From Pedobacter sp. ISL-64 (lineage in GTDB: Bacteria; Bacteroidota; Bacteroidia; Sphingobacteriales; Sphingobacteriaceae): a stretch of 64,000 nt of DNA. The stretch covers positions 62,001 to 126,000 of the forward strand of contig NZ_JAGGPU010000004.1 in the NCBI RefSeq assembly GCF_018613605.1, written 5' to 3'. The position numbers and the translations under genes were made by a program. Shown one piece after another: positions 8,669-17,261 of this stretch (positions within the stretch are counted from its first letter, which is position 1; every line of letters begins with the position of its first letter). The notes beneath the pieces are model-generated. The model did no database searches. It was given only the letters and a program-made list of their open reading frames with translations, and was not told the DNA's origin.

Positions 8669-8752
8669 TACTCGGGGCGGGAATCGAACCCGCACGCCTT
8701 TGAAAGCATCCCGACTTTAGGTTGGGACGTGTCCATCAGTTCCACCATCGAC
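8669..8752 (-). pseudogene. Degenerate tRNA-Leu copy
   Basis: Aligns without gaps over 84 nt to the intact tRNA-Leu at 9062-9145. The 3' half (variable arm, T arm, 3' acceptor strand) is identical, but the 5' acceptor strand no longer pairs with it and the anticodon stem has a mismatch. The loop would still place TAA at the anticodon. It looks like a tRNA whose 5' half was replaced or has decayed, as at an old integration site. Confidence 0.7.
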
Positions 8753-9008
8753 AATTAGCCTTTCGATATATTTACTGCTCTTTTTCGACTTGATTTCAAG
8801 TTCTCTCTGTACAGCTTGCCCGACTAAGAAAATATTCTTGGCATACAACAGCCTATGGGTTTTTATCGCTGGTTGCAGTTACCTTGCCTTTATTATACCA
8901 AATAAGCCTTTTGCCAATATTTCGGTATGCCCAATATGAAATTTCCGATTTTCTCAGAACGTAGCATATAAACTGTAAACAAAAGAATTCAACTTAAAAG
9001 AAAAATGA

Positions 9009-9047
9009 CTAAAAACAAAAAAACCTTTCATTTCTGAAAGGTTTTCG
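9009..9047 (-). terminator. Terminator of the first tRNA cassette
   Basis: AACCTTTC (9022-9029) and GAAAGGTT (9036-9043) form the stem; on the minus strand a T-rich tract follows. The same hairpin follows the second tRNA cassette. Confidence 0.8.
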
Positions 9048-9061
9048 TTCGATTTTTTGAG

Positions 9062-9145
9062 TACTCGGGGCGGGAATCGAACCCGCACGCCTTTGAAAGC
9101 ACAGGATTTTAAGTCCTGCGTGTCTACCAGTTCCACCACCCGAGC
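9062..9145 (-). tRNA. tRNA-Leu (anticodon TAA)
   Basis: Cloverleaf with acceptor GCTCGGG closing on CCCGAGT (terminal G-U), a long variable arm as in type II tRNAs, anticodon loop CTTAAAA and T arm GGTTCGATTCC. CCA is not encoded. It lies downstream of tRNA-Gly in the same transcript. A near-identical copy is at 23659-23742. Confidence 0.95.
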
Positions 9146-9215
9146 ATTAGCCTGTTCCGAAATCCTTCGGTAGGTTAACTTTAAAATAAATGCCTTCTGG
9201 TAGGAAGGCATTTAG

Positions 9216-9288
<73 letters not shown>

Positions 9289-9580
9289 AAATTAATACAT
9301 AGTGTTGTATTCCTTTGGGGTTGCAAATATAGGAATTAAAGTTTTTAAAGCAAAAAAATAAAATAAATTTTTCGGATGAAATTCTTAATGCCTAAAAATC
9401 AGCGCGGTAAATTTCTTAAAATTAGGATTTATAAGGTTTTTTGTTGTTCTGGAGCTTGATGTAGGCCTTCTCCGATGTAGAACTTTTCAAGTTTATGTTT
9501 GTTACCTAATGATTATCTATTCTGATTGCGTTTGTAATCGTTGCTTGTGCCAAAATAAAAAGGTTTATAAACTTTAATAT

Positions 9581-10300
9581 ATGGATAAATTAAGCCAAAC
9601 CAGAATTCAATTATTACACCCTGATTTAAGGGCTTTAGCAACAGAGACTTTTTCTAAAGCCGAATTAAAGTTAACGGGTAGGGCACAAGTAAGAATAACT
9701 GCTACTTTGCGCACGTTTGAGGAGCAGGATGCTTTATATAAATTGGGACGGACTGTGGTTAGCCCTGATGGCAAATCGAAAAGTAAGCCGATGGGAAATA
9801 TTGTGACTAATGCAAAGGCAGGTCAATCGATACATAATTATGGTTTAGCGGTCGATTTTGCCCTGACTATAGATGGTCAGGAAACTTCGTGGAATATGGT
9901 TAAAGATTTCGACGAAGATGATATTGCCGATTGGACAGAAGTAGTTGCCGTTTTTAAGGCCAACGGTTGGGAGTGGGGAGGTGATTGGAAGAGGTTTAAA
10001 GATCCACCACATTTTCAGTTCGATTTTGGTTATACCTGGCAACAATTGCAGGCCAAATGGAATATTGGCGATCGAAAAAATGGTTATGTCAATTTAAAAA
10101 GAGCTGCGCTAAACGTAGTCAACCTCTACAGGGCAAAAGCAGCTTTAAACCTTAGAACAGGACCATCTATTACTTCGAGAAAGAAAAAAGTTATTTTAAA
10201 AGGCGATTATCTTAGCGAAATTTCGAGAGAAGGCGAATGGAGTAATGTGGTTTTTGAAGGCATTAAAGGATACGTTATTAATAGATATCTGGTTAAATGA
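9581..10300 (+). CDS. M15 peptidase with C-terminal SH3 domain (endolysin-like)
   Basis: Zinc peptidase cutting peptidoglycan stem peptides, of the L-Ala-D-Glu/D-Ala-D-Ala M15 type. The zinc ligands are H85 and D92 in SIHNYGLAVDF and H144 in DPPHFQF. Residues about 190-239 form a bacterial SH3 domain (LNLRTGPS...GYVINRYL) for wall binding. At 239 aa it is the size of a phage endolysin or CwlK-type enzyme. No signal peptide is visible, so it needs a holin-like route or lysis to reach the wall, or is a domesticated phage gene. No other phage gene is nearby. Confidence 0.85.
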   Translation: MDKLSQTRIQLLHPDLRALATETFSKAELKLTGRAQVRITATLRTFEEQDALYKLGRTVVSPDGKSKSKPMGNIVTNAKAGQSIHNYGLAVDFALTIDGQETSWNMVKDFDEDDIADWTEVVAVFKANGWEWGGDWKRFKDPPHFQFDFGYTWQQLQAKWNIGDRKNGYVNLKRAALNVVNLYRAKAALNLRTGPSITSRKKKVILKGDYLSEISREGEWSNVVFEGIKGYVINRYLVK

Positions 10301-10466
10301 TCAAAACGTAGAACATTAAATAAATTAAACCGCTAATCTATATTCTGGAAATTATTTCCAAATCAACTTTTACCATGCATTTATTCTAAAATTCTTAATT
10401 AAATGTAATAATCGTCAAATGGTTTTACCAGCGGTTCTGCCTTGGTTATCATTAGAGGGGATGAAT

Positions 10467-10510
10467 AAAACCAAGGTTGGAAGCGTGAAAGATCCATCCT
10501 TGGTTTTGTT
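10467..10510. terminator. Bidirectional terminator-like hairpin
   Basis: AAAACCAAGG (10467-10476) pairs with CCTTGGTTTT (10498-10507) across a 21-nt loop. It sits between the convergent M15 peptidase and pectate lyase genes. Confidence 0.65.
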
Positions 10511-10589
10511 TTAGGATATTAATCAACTTAAATTAACCGTTTGTATATGCTACTGTCAAGTCCCTGTTTTTACTTAAATGATGTATGGA

Positions 10590-11714
10590 CTATAGAGATG
10601 TACAGGTATTGTCCGAAAGTGTAGCCCCTGCGCCATTGGAAGCTGTAACATTTGCTTTTACTGTTGAAGCATTGAGCGCAGTAAGGCTGTAAGGCGGAGT
10701 GAAAGCCGTTACACCATTACCTGTAGTATTTCCGGTGACAGCTGTAAATATATTGTTTTTCACCTGAACCGCTGTTGCGCTGTTGTTCATCAGATCGATC
10801 GGGATCTTAACATTTTCAAATACATTTGACTCGATCAACAGATTTGATTCGAAACCGGCCTGTATGCAATTTTTACTTGCCGTGCTATTAAAGTAGTTGT
10901 TCACTAGATGCACCTTGCCAAACCTTACCCTTGGCATTCTGGCAACGCAGCCCTGGGCCCACCAGCAGCGTACAAAGGTAATACGGAAATGTCCCCTGTC
11001 TGAGGTAACATCATCACCTGAGCCAATCAGGTTAGAAAAGCGATGATCATCTGATCCCCCTGGGCCACCGGCTCTTGGTGCTTTCAGATAGGTGAATTTA
11101 CAGTAGGAAACTGTAATGAAATCGGAAGCAGCCTTAATGTCAAAGTTTCCGTCAACGCCGTCCCTGAATTCACAGTGGTCTACCCAAACATTGGTAGAGG
11201 CATCTAAGGTAACATTATCCCAGCCGTCAACATCGTAAGCGCCAGGACCTTCAAAAATCAGGTTCCGGATAATGATGTTTTTGCATCTTTTTACATACAT
11301 TATCCCGGAGCCGGCCTTGGTCTGATCAGCTGAAACGATCTTTGCACCAGTAGACCCAAAGAGCGTTTTTCCCGTCTGGTCCTGAAAGGAAATCCTTCCG
11401 CCAGAAGGTACTGTTATTGTGCCGTTGACCTGGATTACCTTGATTGCTGTATTTTCTATTGCCGACTTTAACGATACATAATTTGTAACCACCGTGGCGC
11501 TGACTTCTCCGCCGCCGGTAGTGCCGCCGTTTTGCGATGCCCAGGCTTTGGCATAACATATAGCTTCGGTTGTTGCAGGGTTCGGAATGGTTTGGTCGGT
11601 TGAAAGTGATGTGTTATTAGTTTCGTCAGTCAGTTGAGCCGACTTTTCGCAGCTGAACATTAGCATAGGGATGCTAATAGCCATTAAATAATGGCATAAA
11701 TTTTTGTTTCTCAT
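10590..11714 (-). CDS. Pectate lyase, polysaccharide lyase family 1, lipoprotein
   Basis: Cleaves de-esterified homogalacturonan by beta-elimination. A lipoprotein signal ends at MFSC, placing it in the periplasm or on the surface. The right-handed beta-helix shows the PL1 hallmarks: VWVDHCEF with Ca-binding Asp residues near DGVDGNFDIK, the R-G-HFRITF strand, and the catalytic Arg in RMPRVRFGKVHLVNNYF. The 374 aa length fits a lone catalytic domain with a Thr/Ala-rich linker after the lipobox. It lies 540 bp from the divergent susC gene and likely feeds the same pectin-related uptake system. Confidence 0.92.
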   Translation of the reverse strand: MRNKNLCHYLMAISIPMLMFSCEKSAQLTDETNNTSLSTDQTIPNPATTEAICYAKAWASQNGGTTGGGEVSATVVTNYVSLKSAIENTAIKVIQVNGTITVPSGGRISFQDQTGKTLFGSTGAKIVSADQTKAGSGIMYVKRCKNIIIRNLIFEGPGAYDVDGWDNVTLDASTNVWVDHCEFRDGVDGNFDIKAASDFITVSYCKFTYLKAPRAGGPGGSDDHRFSNLIGSGDDVTSDRGHFRITFVRCWWAQGCVARMPRVRFGKVHLVNNYFNSTASKNCIQAGFESNLLIESNVFENVKIPIDLMNNSATAVQVKNNIFTAVTGNTTGNGVTAFTPPYSLTALNASTVKANVTASNGAGATLSDNTCTSL

Positions 11715-12254
11715 TTTTGGTTTTTTTTGGTTAGAATTTTTTACAACAGGACAGAATTTTTTTTAAGCACATTTGGTTAATATTCGGTTGTTGTATTAGT
11801 TAAGTTACATGATGTATCTGTTTAAGTAGTGTTTTTGTGTATAAATATTTATGCAATCGTTCCCGTTATCGATTGCGTAATGCCGTATCTATTGATTTTT
11901 AGCATTAATACATCAAAAAAAGATTGATTTCCATTGAACGGCAGCATAAAAAATTATATTCTTGGCCATTTTTTATATAGCATAGCTTGTATAATATTAT
12001 TGCAGTTTTAAAATTTATCAGGTGCCGTTTTCAACCTACATGCCTTTCTGATTTGAGCTTTATTAAGCTCCGCAAACGATTGCACAAATAAATAACCCAA
12101 TTTACTGCAGGCTCTGGTTAAAACTCCGTAAGATTGTTGAGTGTGGTGTTTAGCGCTGGATTTCAGGTCTTTGTGCTGTTTGCATCTAATTAATAATTAA
12201 CATGTATATCGAATTTTAGGATTTGATGTGCTATTGAAAACCTAACCAAATATT
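11715..12254. other. Divergent promoter region between pectate lyase and susC
   Basis: 540 bp of AT-rich DNA without a plausible gene. It must hold the promoters for both flanking genes and the binding site of whatever regulator controls them. I could not single out a convincing TTG/TAnnTTTG pair or a long palindrome. Confidence 0.5.
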
Positions 12255-15218
12255 ATGATCAAATTGTATCTATCGTTGGCTATGTGCTGTCTTCTTTTTT
12301 TTACTGCTACAGCGCAGAACCGTACCGTTACCGGCCAGGTATCAGATGCCAAAACCGGTGAAACCCTTATTGGGGTGAGTATACTTCTTAAGGGCACTAC
12401 CCAGGGCACAAGTTCAGACGGGAATGGGAAATTTACCATAAGTGTACCAGACAACGCTGCCGTGCTCGTTTTTAATTACGTGGGTTATGCGAACCGCGAA
12501 GTAACTGTAGGCGCACAGCGTCAAATTAGCATCAAGATGTCGCCAGACGAAACCACCCTGAACGATGTTGTTGTTATTGGATATGGAACAGTAAAAAAAC
12601 GCGATCTTACAGGCGCTGTTGTATCTGTTAAGGGGGATGATATTGCTAAAGTGCCTTCGGCAAATCCCCTTGAGTCTATTCAGGGAAAAGTACCGGGTGT
12701 TGATATTACCAGAAGCAGCGGCTCAGCCTCATCGGGCGTTAATATTAATATCAGGGGTACCCGTTCCATTTCAGCAGGAAACGGTCCGCTTATTATTGTT
12801 GACGGTGTGCAGTACGGAAGTTTGCAGGATCTAAATGCGAACGATATTGCTTCGATGGAAATACTCAAGGATGCTTCCTCTACTGCAATATACGGATCGA
12901 GAGGTGCCAATGGTGTAATCCTGGTAACCACTAAAAAAGGGATTTCCGGACAAGCCGTTGTATCACTTAATTCCTATTACGGGATCTCGCAGGTTGCACG
13001 GTATCCGGGTGTAATGGATGGCCAGCAATTTGTTGAGCAGCGCCGCCAGGCCTATCGTACCACAGGAAACTGGGCCAGCCCTGCCGATGATATCAAAATC
13101 TTTAATTCGGCCGAATATGCAGCCGTTCAGAATAACCAGTTTACCAACTATCAGGATCTATTGCTCCACGATGGTAGCCAACAGGATTATCAGCTCGGTG
13201 TTAGGGCCGGAACCGAAAAAACCAAAGCCTACTTTTCGCTCGATTATTTAAATGAAAAAGGAATCCTCAAAAACGACAGATCGGCACGTTACTCGGCGCG
13301 GTTAAACCTCGATCAGAACATCGGAAAATATTTCACAACGGGAATGCAGGCACAGTTTACCCATTACGAGATAGATAACCGAAGGGATCCCTTAAACCAG
13401 GCCAACAAAATATCGCCTTTGGGCGATGCTTTCGACGCTCAGGGCAATTTTATTGTCTATCCGCTTGCGGGAACTTCTGTGAATCCCCTTGCAGATGAGC
13501 AGCCAGATGTATATTCCGGAAAATCGATCATCAACCGTACGCTCTTATCTGCTTATATGGAACTAAAACCAATAAAAGGGCTTGTAATCAGGTCGAATGT
13601 GGGCGCAAACCTGAATACCGACAGAACAGGTACGTTTGCCGACCGGTATTCGATTGACAGGAATGGTTCGGTTCCAAAGGCCACATATTCGGCTTCGAAC
13701 AGCCATTTAATCAATATTGAAAATTTTGTAACCTATAACAAAGAGATAAAAGACCATTCGTTTACCCTTACAGGGATCAATAGCATGCTTTTTAACCGGT
13801 CTGACAATATCGCTGCATCGGGAGAGAATCAATTGCTCAAATCGCAGCTTTTTTATGCATTGGGCAATACCCAGAACCAGGCTGTTACTACCGCCTATAA
13901 CATGAGCAACCTGATTTCTTATGCCGGCAGGATTAATTATGCCTATAAAGGGAAATATCTATTAACTGCCACCGGACGAACTGATGGCTCTTCTAAACTT
14001 GCAGAGGCCAATCAATGGGCATTCTTCCCTTCGGCTGCTGTTGCGTGGAGAATCAGTGATGAGCAATTCCTGAAGGATAGTAAGGTAATCAGCGATCTGA
14101 AAGTTAAATACAGCTATGGTATTGCAGGAAGTGATAATATTGGCGCATATTCTACCCAGAGCAGCCTTTCAAGGATAGCTTTCGGTTACGATGAAACATC
14201 AGTTCCATCCTATACCTATTCTCCAAGGATCGGAAATGTTGATCTAACCTGGGAAAAGACCAAAACAAGTGATTTCGGGCTGGAGATTGGATTGTTCAAA
14301 AACAGGATTACGGCAACTTTCGACTATTATGATTCTAAAACTTACGACTTGCTTCTTAACAGAAGTTTGCCTCCAACCGATGGTGTAACCACAGTAACCC
14401 AGAATATCGCCAAAACAAGGAACAAGGGAATTGAGATTTTCATTTCTTCGAAAAACCTGGAGGGCAGGGATTTCAAATGGTTTACCAACCTCACCTTTAG
14501 CAGAAATGTAGAAAAGATAACTGAGCTTGCCGGCGGGGCACAATCGGATGTGCTAAACTCCTGGTTTGTAGGCTCACCTGTACAGGCCTTTTACGATTAT
14601 CAGAAAATCGGGATCTGGCAAACCGGAGAGGAAACAGAAGCTGCAAAATATGGACAGAAGCCGGGCGATATACGCGTGGCCGATCTCAATAACGATGGGA
14701 AAATAGATGCAACCAATGATAGAAAGATTATTGGTACCAACAGGCCAAAATGGAGCGGAGGGCTTGAAAATACCTTTAGTTATAAATCATGGGACCTTAA
14801 TGTTTATATTTTTGCCAGAATTGGACAGACCATTTATCCAGATTTTTTAAGAAGGTATGATCCGCAGGGCGTTGCCAATAGTACAACTGTTATCAACTAC
14901 TGGACCCCAGAAAACCCGAGCAATGATTACCCGCGTCCCAATAAAAATATTTCCCTGGCCTCAACGCTTTATTCCTCATCCCTTGGTTATGTAGATGGGT
15001 CTTATGTAAGGCTGCGCAACATCACCCTGGGTTATACCGTTCCAAAAGAAGTTATCCAGAAGAGTTTTGTTAAAAGCCTGCGTTTATATGCTACGGCAAG
15101 AAACCCATTCACCTACACCCGCTCGGCATTTTTAAAGGAGTATGACCCTGAAAGGGGAGGATCGGAAAATGCACCGATGACCAAACTATATACCTTCGGA
15201 CTGAATGCAACTTTTTAG
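12255..15218 (+). CDS. susC: SusC/RagA-family TonB-dependent outer-membrane receptor
   Basis: Energised outer-membrane importer of oligosaccharides, 987 aa. A signal peptide ends near TATAQN. Residues about 23-110 are a carboxypeptidase-regulatory-like domain (TVTGQVSDAKTGETLIGV), followed by the TonB-dependent plug (DVVVIGYGT, then IYGSRGANGVILVTTKKG) and a 22-strand-type barrel ending in the aromatic LYTFGLNATF. It directly precedes susD with a 16-bp gap. The neighbouring PL1 and GH2 enzymes suggest a pectin side-chain or galactan substrate; that specificity is inference. Confidence 0.95.
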   Translation: MIKLYLSLAMCCLLFFTATAQNRTVTGQVSDAKTGETLIGVSILLKGTTQGTSSDGNGKFTISVPDNAAVLVFNYVGYANREVTVGAQRQISIKMSPDETTLNDVVVIGYGTVKKRDLTGAVVSVKGDDIAKVPSANPLESIQGKVPGVDITRSSGSASSGVNINIRGTRSISAGNGPLIIVDGVQYGSLQDLNANDIASMEILKDASSTAIYGSRGANGVILVTTKKGISGQAVVSLNSYYGISQVARYPGVMDGQQFVEQRRQAYRTTGNWASPADDIKIFNSAEYAAVQNNQFTNYQDLLLHDGSQQDYQLGVRAGTEKTKAYFSLDYLNEKGILKNDRSARYSARLNLDQNIGKYFTTGMQAQFTHYEIDNRRDPLNQANKISPLGDAFDAQGNFIVYPLAGTSVNPLADEQPDVYSGKSIINRTLLSAYMELKPIKGLVIRSNVGANLNTDRTGTFADRYSIDRNGSVPKATYSASNSHLINIENFVTYNKEIKDHSFTLTGINSMLFNRSDNIAASGENQLLKSQLFYALGNTQNQAVTTAYNMSNLISYAGRINYAYKGKYLLTATGRTDGSSKLAEANQWAFFPSAAVAWRISDEQFLKDSKVISDLKVKYSYGIAGSDNIGAYSTQSSLSRIAFGYDETSVPSYTYSPRIGNVDLTWEKTKTSDFGLEIGLFKNRITATFDYYDSKTYDLLLNRSLPPTDGVTTVTQNIAKTRNKGIEIFISSKNLEGRDFKWFTNLTFSRNVEKITELAGGAQSDVLNSWFVGSPVQAFYDYQKIGIWQTGEETEAAKYGQKPGDIRVADLNNDGKIDATNDRKIIGTNRPKWSGGLENTFSYKSWDLNVYIFARIGQTIYPDFLRRYDPQGVANSTTVINYWTPENPSNDYPRPNKNISLASTLYSSSLGYVDGSYVRLRNITLGYTVPKEVIQKSFVKSLRLYATARNPFTYTRSAFLKEYDPERGGSENAPMTKLYTFGLNATF

Positions 15219-15234
15219 AAAATTAAAGGAAAAC

Positions 15235-16875
15235 ATGATGAAACAATATATATTTAAAGGACTGCTGTTGTTAAGTGTACTCACATTTACTGCATCCTGC
15301 CAGAAATCGTTAAAAGAATATAACCCTTCGGGAATTACTGCCGAAAGCGTTTTTACCACCCCGGAAGGATTCGAAACATTGGTAAACGCGGCCTATTCCT
15401 ACCAGCGCTGGTGGTATGGAAAGGAAGAAGGGTTTGGCCTCTCAGAAATGGGAACAGATCTTTGGATGAGCGGTGCCGGTGATGTGGCAACCGACCTTAC
15501 CCAGTACATTAACCTTCAGGGAACAAACGGCGCTATTACCACAGAATGGCAACAGCTTTATGCTGCTGTGAACCTTTGTAATACAGGGGTAAACAGAATT
15601 TCCGGCGCTGGTCTGTCCGCTACTGCACGTCCAATAAGGGAGGCGGAACTCAGGTTTTTAAGGGCGTTTTATTATTGGCATATTGTGGAGACCTGGGGTG
15701 GAGTACATTTTTCGCTTGCAGAAACCCAGGGCGTAATTACCACAGCAAATAAGACGCCTGTTGAAACGTTTAACAAACAGATTATTGATGACCTGCTTTT
15801 TGCTGTCGAACGGCTTCCGGTTACAACCACCGATTATGGAAGGGTTACAAAACCTGCGGCCCAGGCATTTTTGGCAAGGATGTACCTCACCCAGAAAAAA
15901 TACACCGAAGCAAAGGCCATGGCACTTGCTGTAATTAATGGTGGGTATGGTTTTACCTTGCTGCCTAATTATGCCGATCTGTGGAAAATGTCGAACCTTA
16001 AAAACAAGGAAGTGGTATATGCGGTAAACTATGCGGTAAATCTTTCCCTGAACGACCTTTCCGATCCGATATTAAATCCGCTTGGGCACAGTAGGGGGAG
16101 CAATAATGGTCATATGCTTTTCGCCATGAAATACGACGACCAGCCAGGTATGATCAGGGATATTGCCAACGGACGGCCGTTTAACAGGTATATGCCTACA
16201 AGGTTCCTGCTGGATCTTTATTCAGATAACGATGCGCGATATGAAGGTTCATTTAAAACAACATGGTTTGCAAACGGTACTTCGAGGCCTGCTGGTATGG
16301 CTATAGGAGATACTGCCATATTTGCCACAAAAAAGGTATATGCACCAACGGGTAAACTTTATAAGATATATGACCGGAATGCGGTGTATAATGCAAACGG
16401 AACGGTGAAAGATCAGTTACATTATGTATCGTTAAATAAGTTTGATGATCCCACCAGAACGAGCGCAAATGAGGCACAAAGTGCACGGGACAGTTATGTA
16501 ATCCGCTTTGCTGAGCTTTATCTTATTGCCGCCGAAGCAGAATTCAATCTGGGAAATCCCGATCAGGCTGCAACCTATTTAAATGTTGTGCGTACCAGGG
16601 CAGCTAAGGCAGGTAAAGTTGCCGAAATGCAGCTTACCGGTAGCCAAATAACCTTAGACCTGATCCTTGATGAAAGGGCAAGAGAATTTGCCGGTGAACA
16701 GCTACGCTGGTTCGACCTCAAACGAACAGGTAAACTCATTGATAGGGTTAAGGCTGACAATCCAAATGCCGCCGGGGGAATACAGAATTTTCACCTGGTA
16801 CGCCCCATCCCAAGAACACAGGTAGATGCGGTAACCAATAAGGACGAATTTAAACAGAACCCAGGTTATCAGTAA
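15235..16875 (+). CDS. susD: SusD/RagB-family surface glycan-binding lipoprotein
   Basis: Surface lipoprotein that lids the SusC barrel and captures oligosaccharide. The ATG at 15235 is chosen because it follows AAAGGAAAAC and gives a proper lipoprotein signal (Cys after FTAS); an upstream in-frame ATG overlaps the end of susC. TPR-like helices include AELRFLRAFYYWHIVE; the C-terminal SusD signature is VIRFAELYLIAAEAEFN, and DERAREFAGEQLRWFDLKR follows. At 546 aa it is of normal size. A strong terminator follows at 16932, so susC-susD is a closed operon. Confidence 0.95.
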   Translation: MMKQYIFKGLLLLSVLTFTASCQKSLKEYNPSGITAESVFTTPEGFETLVNAAYSYQRWWYGKEEGFGLSEMGTDLWMSGAGDVATDLTQYINLQGTNGAITTEWQQLYAAVNLCNTGVNRISGAGLSATARPIREAELRFLRAFYYWHIVETWGGVHFSLAETQGVITTANKTPVETFNKQIIDDLLFAVERLPVTTTDYGRVTKPAAQAFLARMYLTQKKYTEAKAMALAVINGGYGFTLLPNYADLWKMSNLKNKEVVYAVNYAVNLSLNDLSDPILNPLGHSRGSNNGHMLFAMKYDDQPGMIRDIANGRPFNRYMPTRFLLDLYSDNDARYEGSFKTTWFANGTSRPAGMAIGDTAIFATKKVYAPTGKLYKIYDRNAVYNANGTVKDQLHYVSLNKFDDPTRTSANEAQSARDSYVIRFAELYLIAAEAEFNLGNPDQAATYLNVVRTRAAKAGKVAEMQLTGSQITLDLILDERAREFAGEQLRWFDLKRTGKLIDRVKADNPNAAGGIQNFHLVRPIPRTQVDAVTNKDEFKQNPGYQ

Positions 16876-16931
16876 GTTTTTTCCCAGAACAAACCTTCGG
16901 GAAATTTTTACCTGTTTGGATCTATATTGAA

Positions 16932-16961
16932 AAAATGCCGCTCTCAAGCGGCATTTTTTTG
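16932..16961 (+). terminator. Terminator of the susCD operon
   Basis: AATGCCGCT (16934-16942), loop CTCA, AGCGGCATT (16947-16955), then a T-run. Confidence 0.9.
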
Positions 16962-17232
16962 TTGTTTTCTTCTTTATCGTTCGTTCATTGGAAAGATTGA
17001 AAGGGTGTTGTTTGCCAAACCAGTTCATTTGCTTCCTTTTTTCTAAATGATGAACAAATCAAAAAATGCACATCGCTTAAGGGTGCCGAGTAATCTAGCA
17101 ATAGACAGGTTGTTGAAGAAATTCATCTGTTTGCAAATTTTTCTTTGCCAAGAAAAATATTACTCTTTTCCTACATCACTGATATAGCCGAACTGTGATT
17201 GAATAATAATCGTTATTTTAACGTTTGTTTTT

Positions 17233-17240
17233 TATATTTG
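17233..17240 (+). promoter_or_regulatory. Bacteroidota -7 promoter box of the GH2 gene
   Basis: TATATTTG matches the TAnnTTTG consensus exactly and lies 21 bp before the ATG at 17262. No TTG is at the ideal -33 distance, so the gene may need an activator. Confidence 0.5.
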
Positions 17241-17261
17241 ATAACACCAAATATATAGGCC

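Noticed and set aside
8954..9211. 85-codon frame on the minus strand
   Set aside because: It runs through the tRNA-Leu gene and its terminator.
9581..10300. Prophage
   Set aside because: One lysin-like gene alone; no structural, packaging or replication phage genes in the region.
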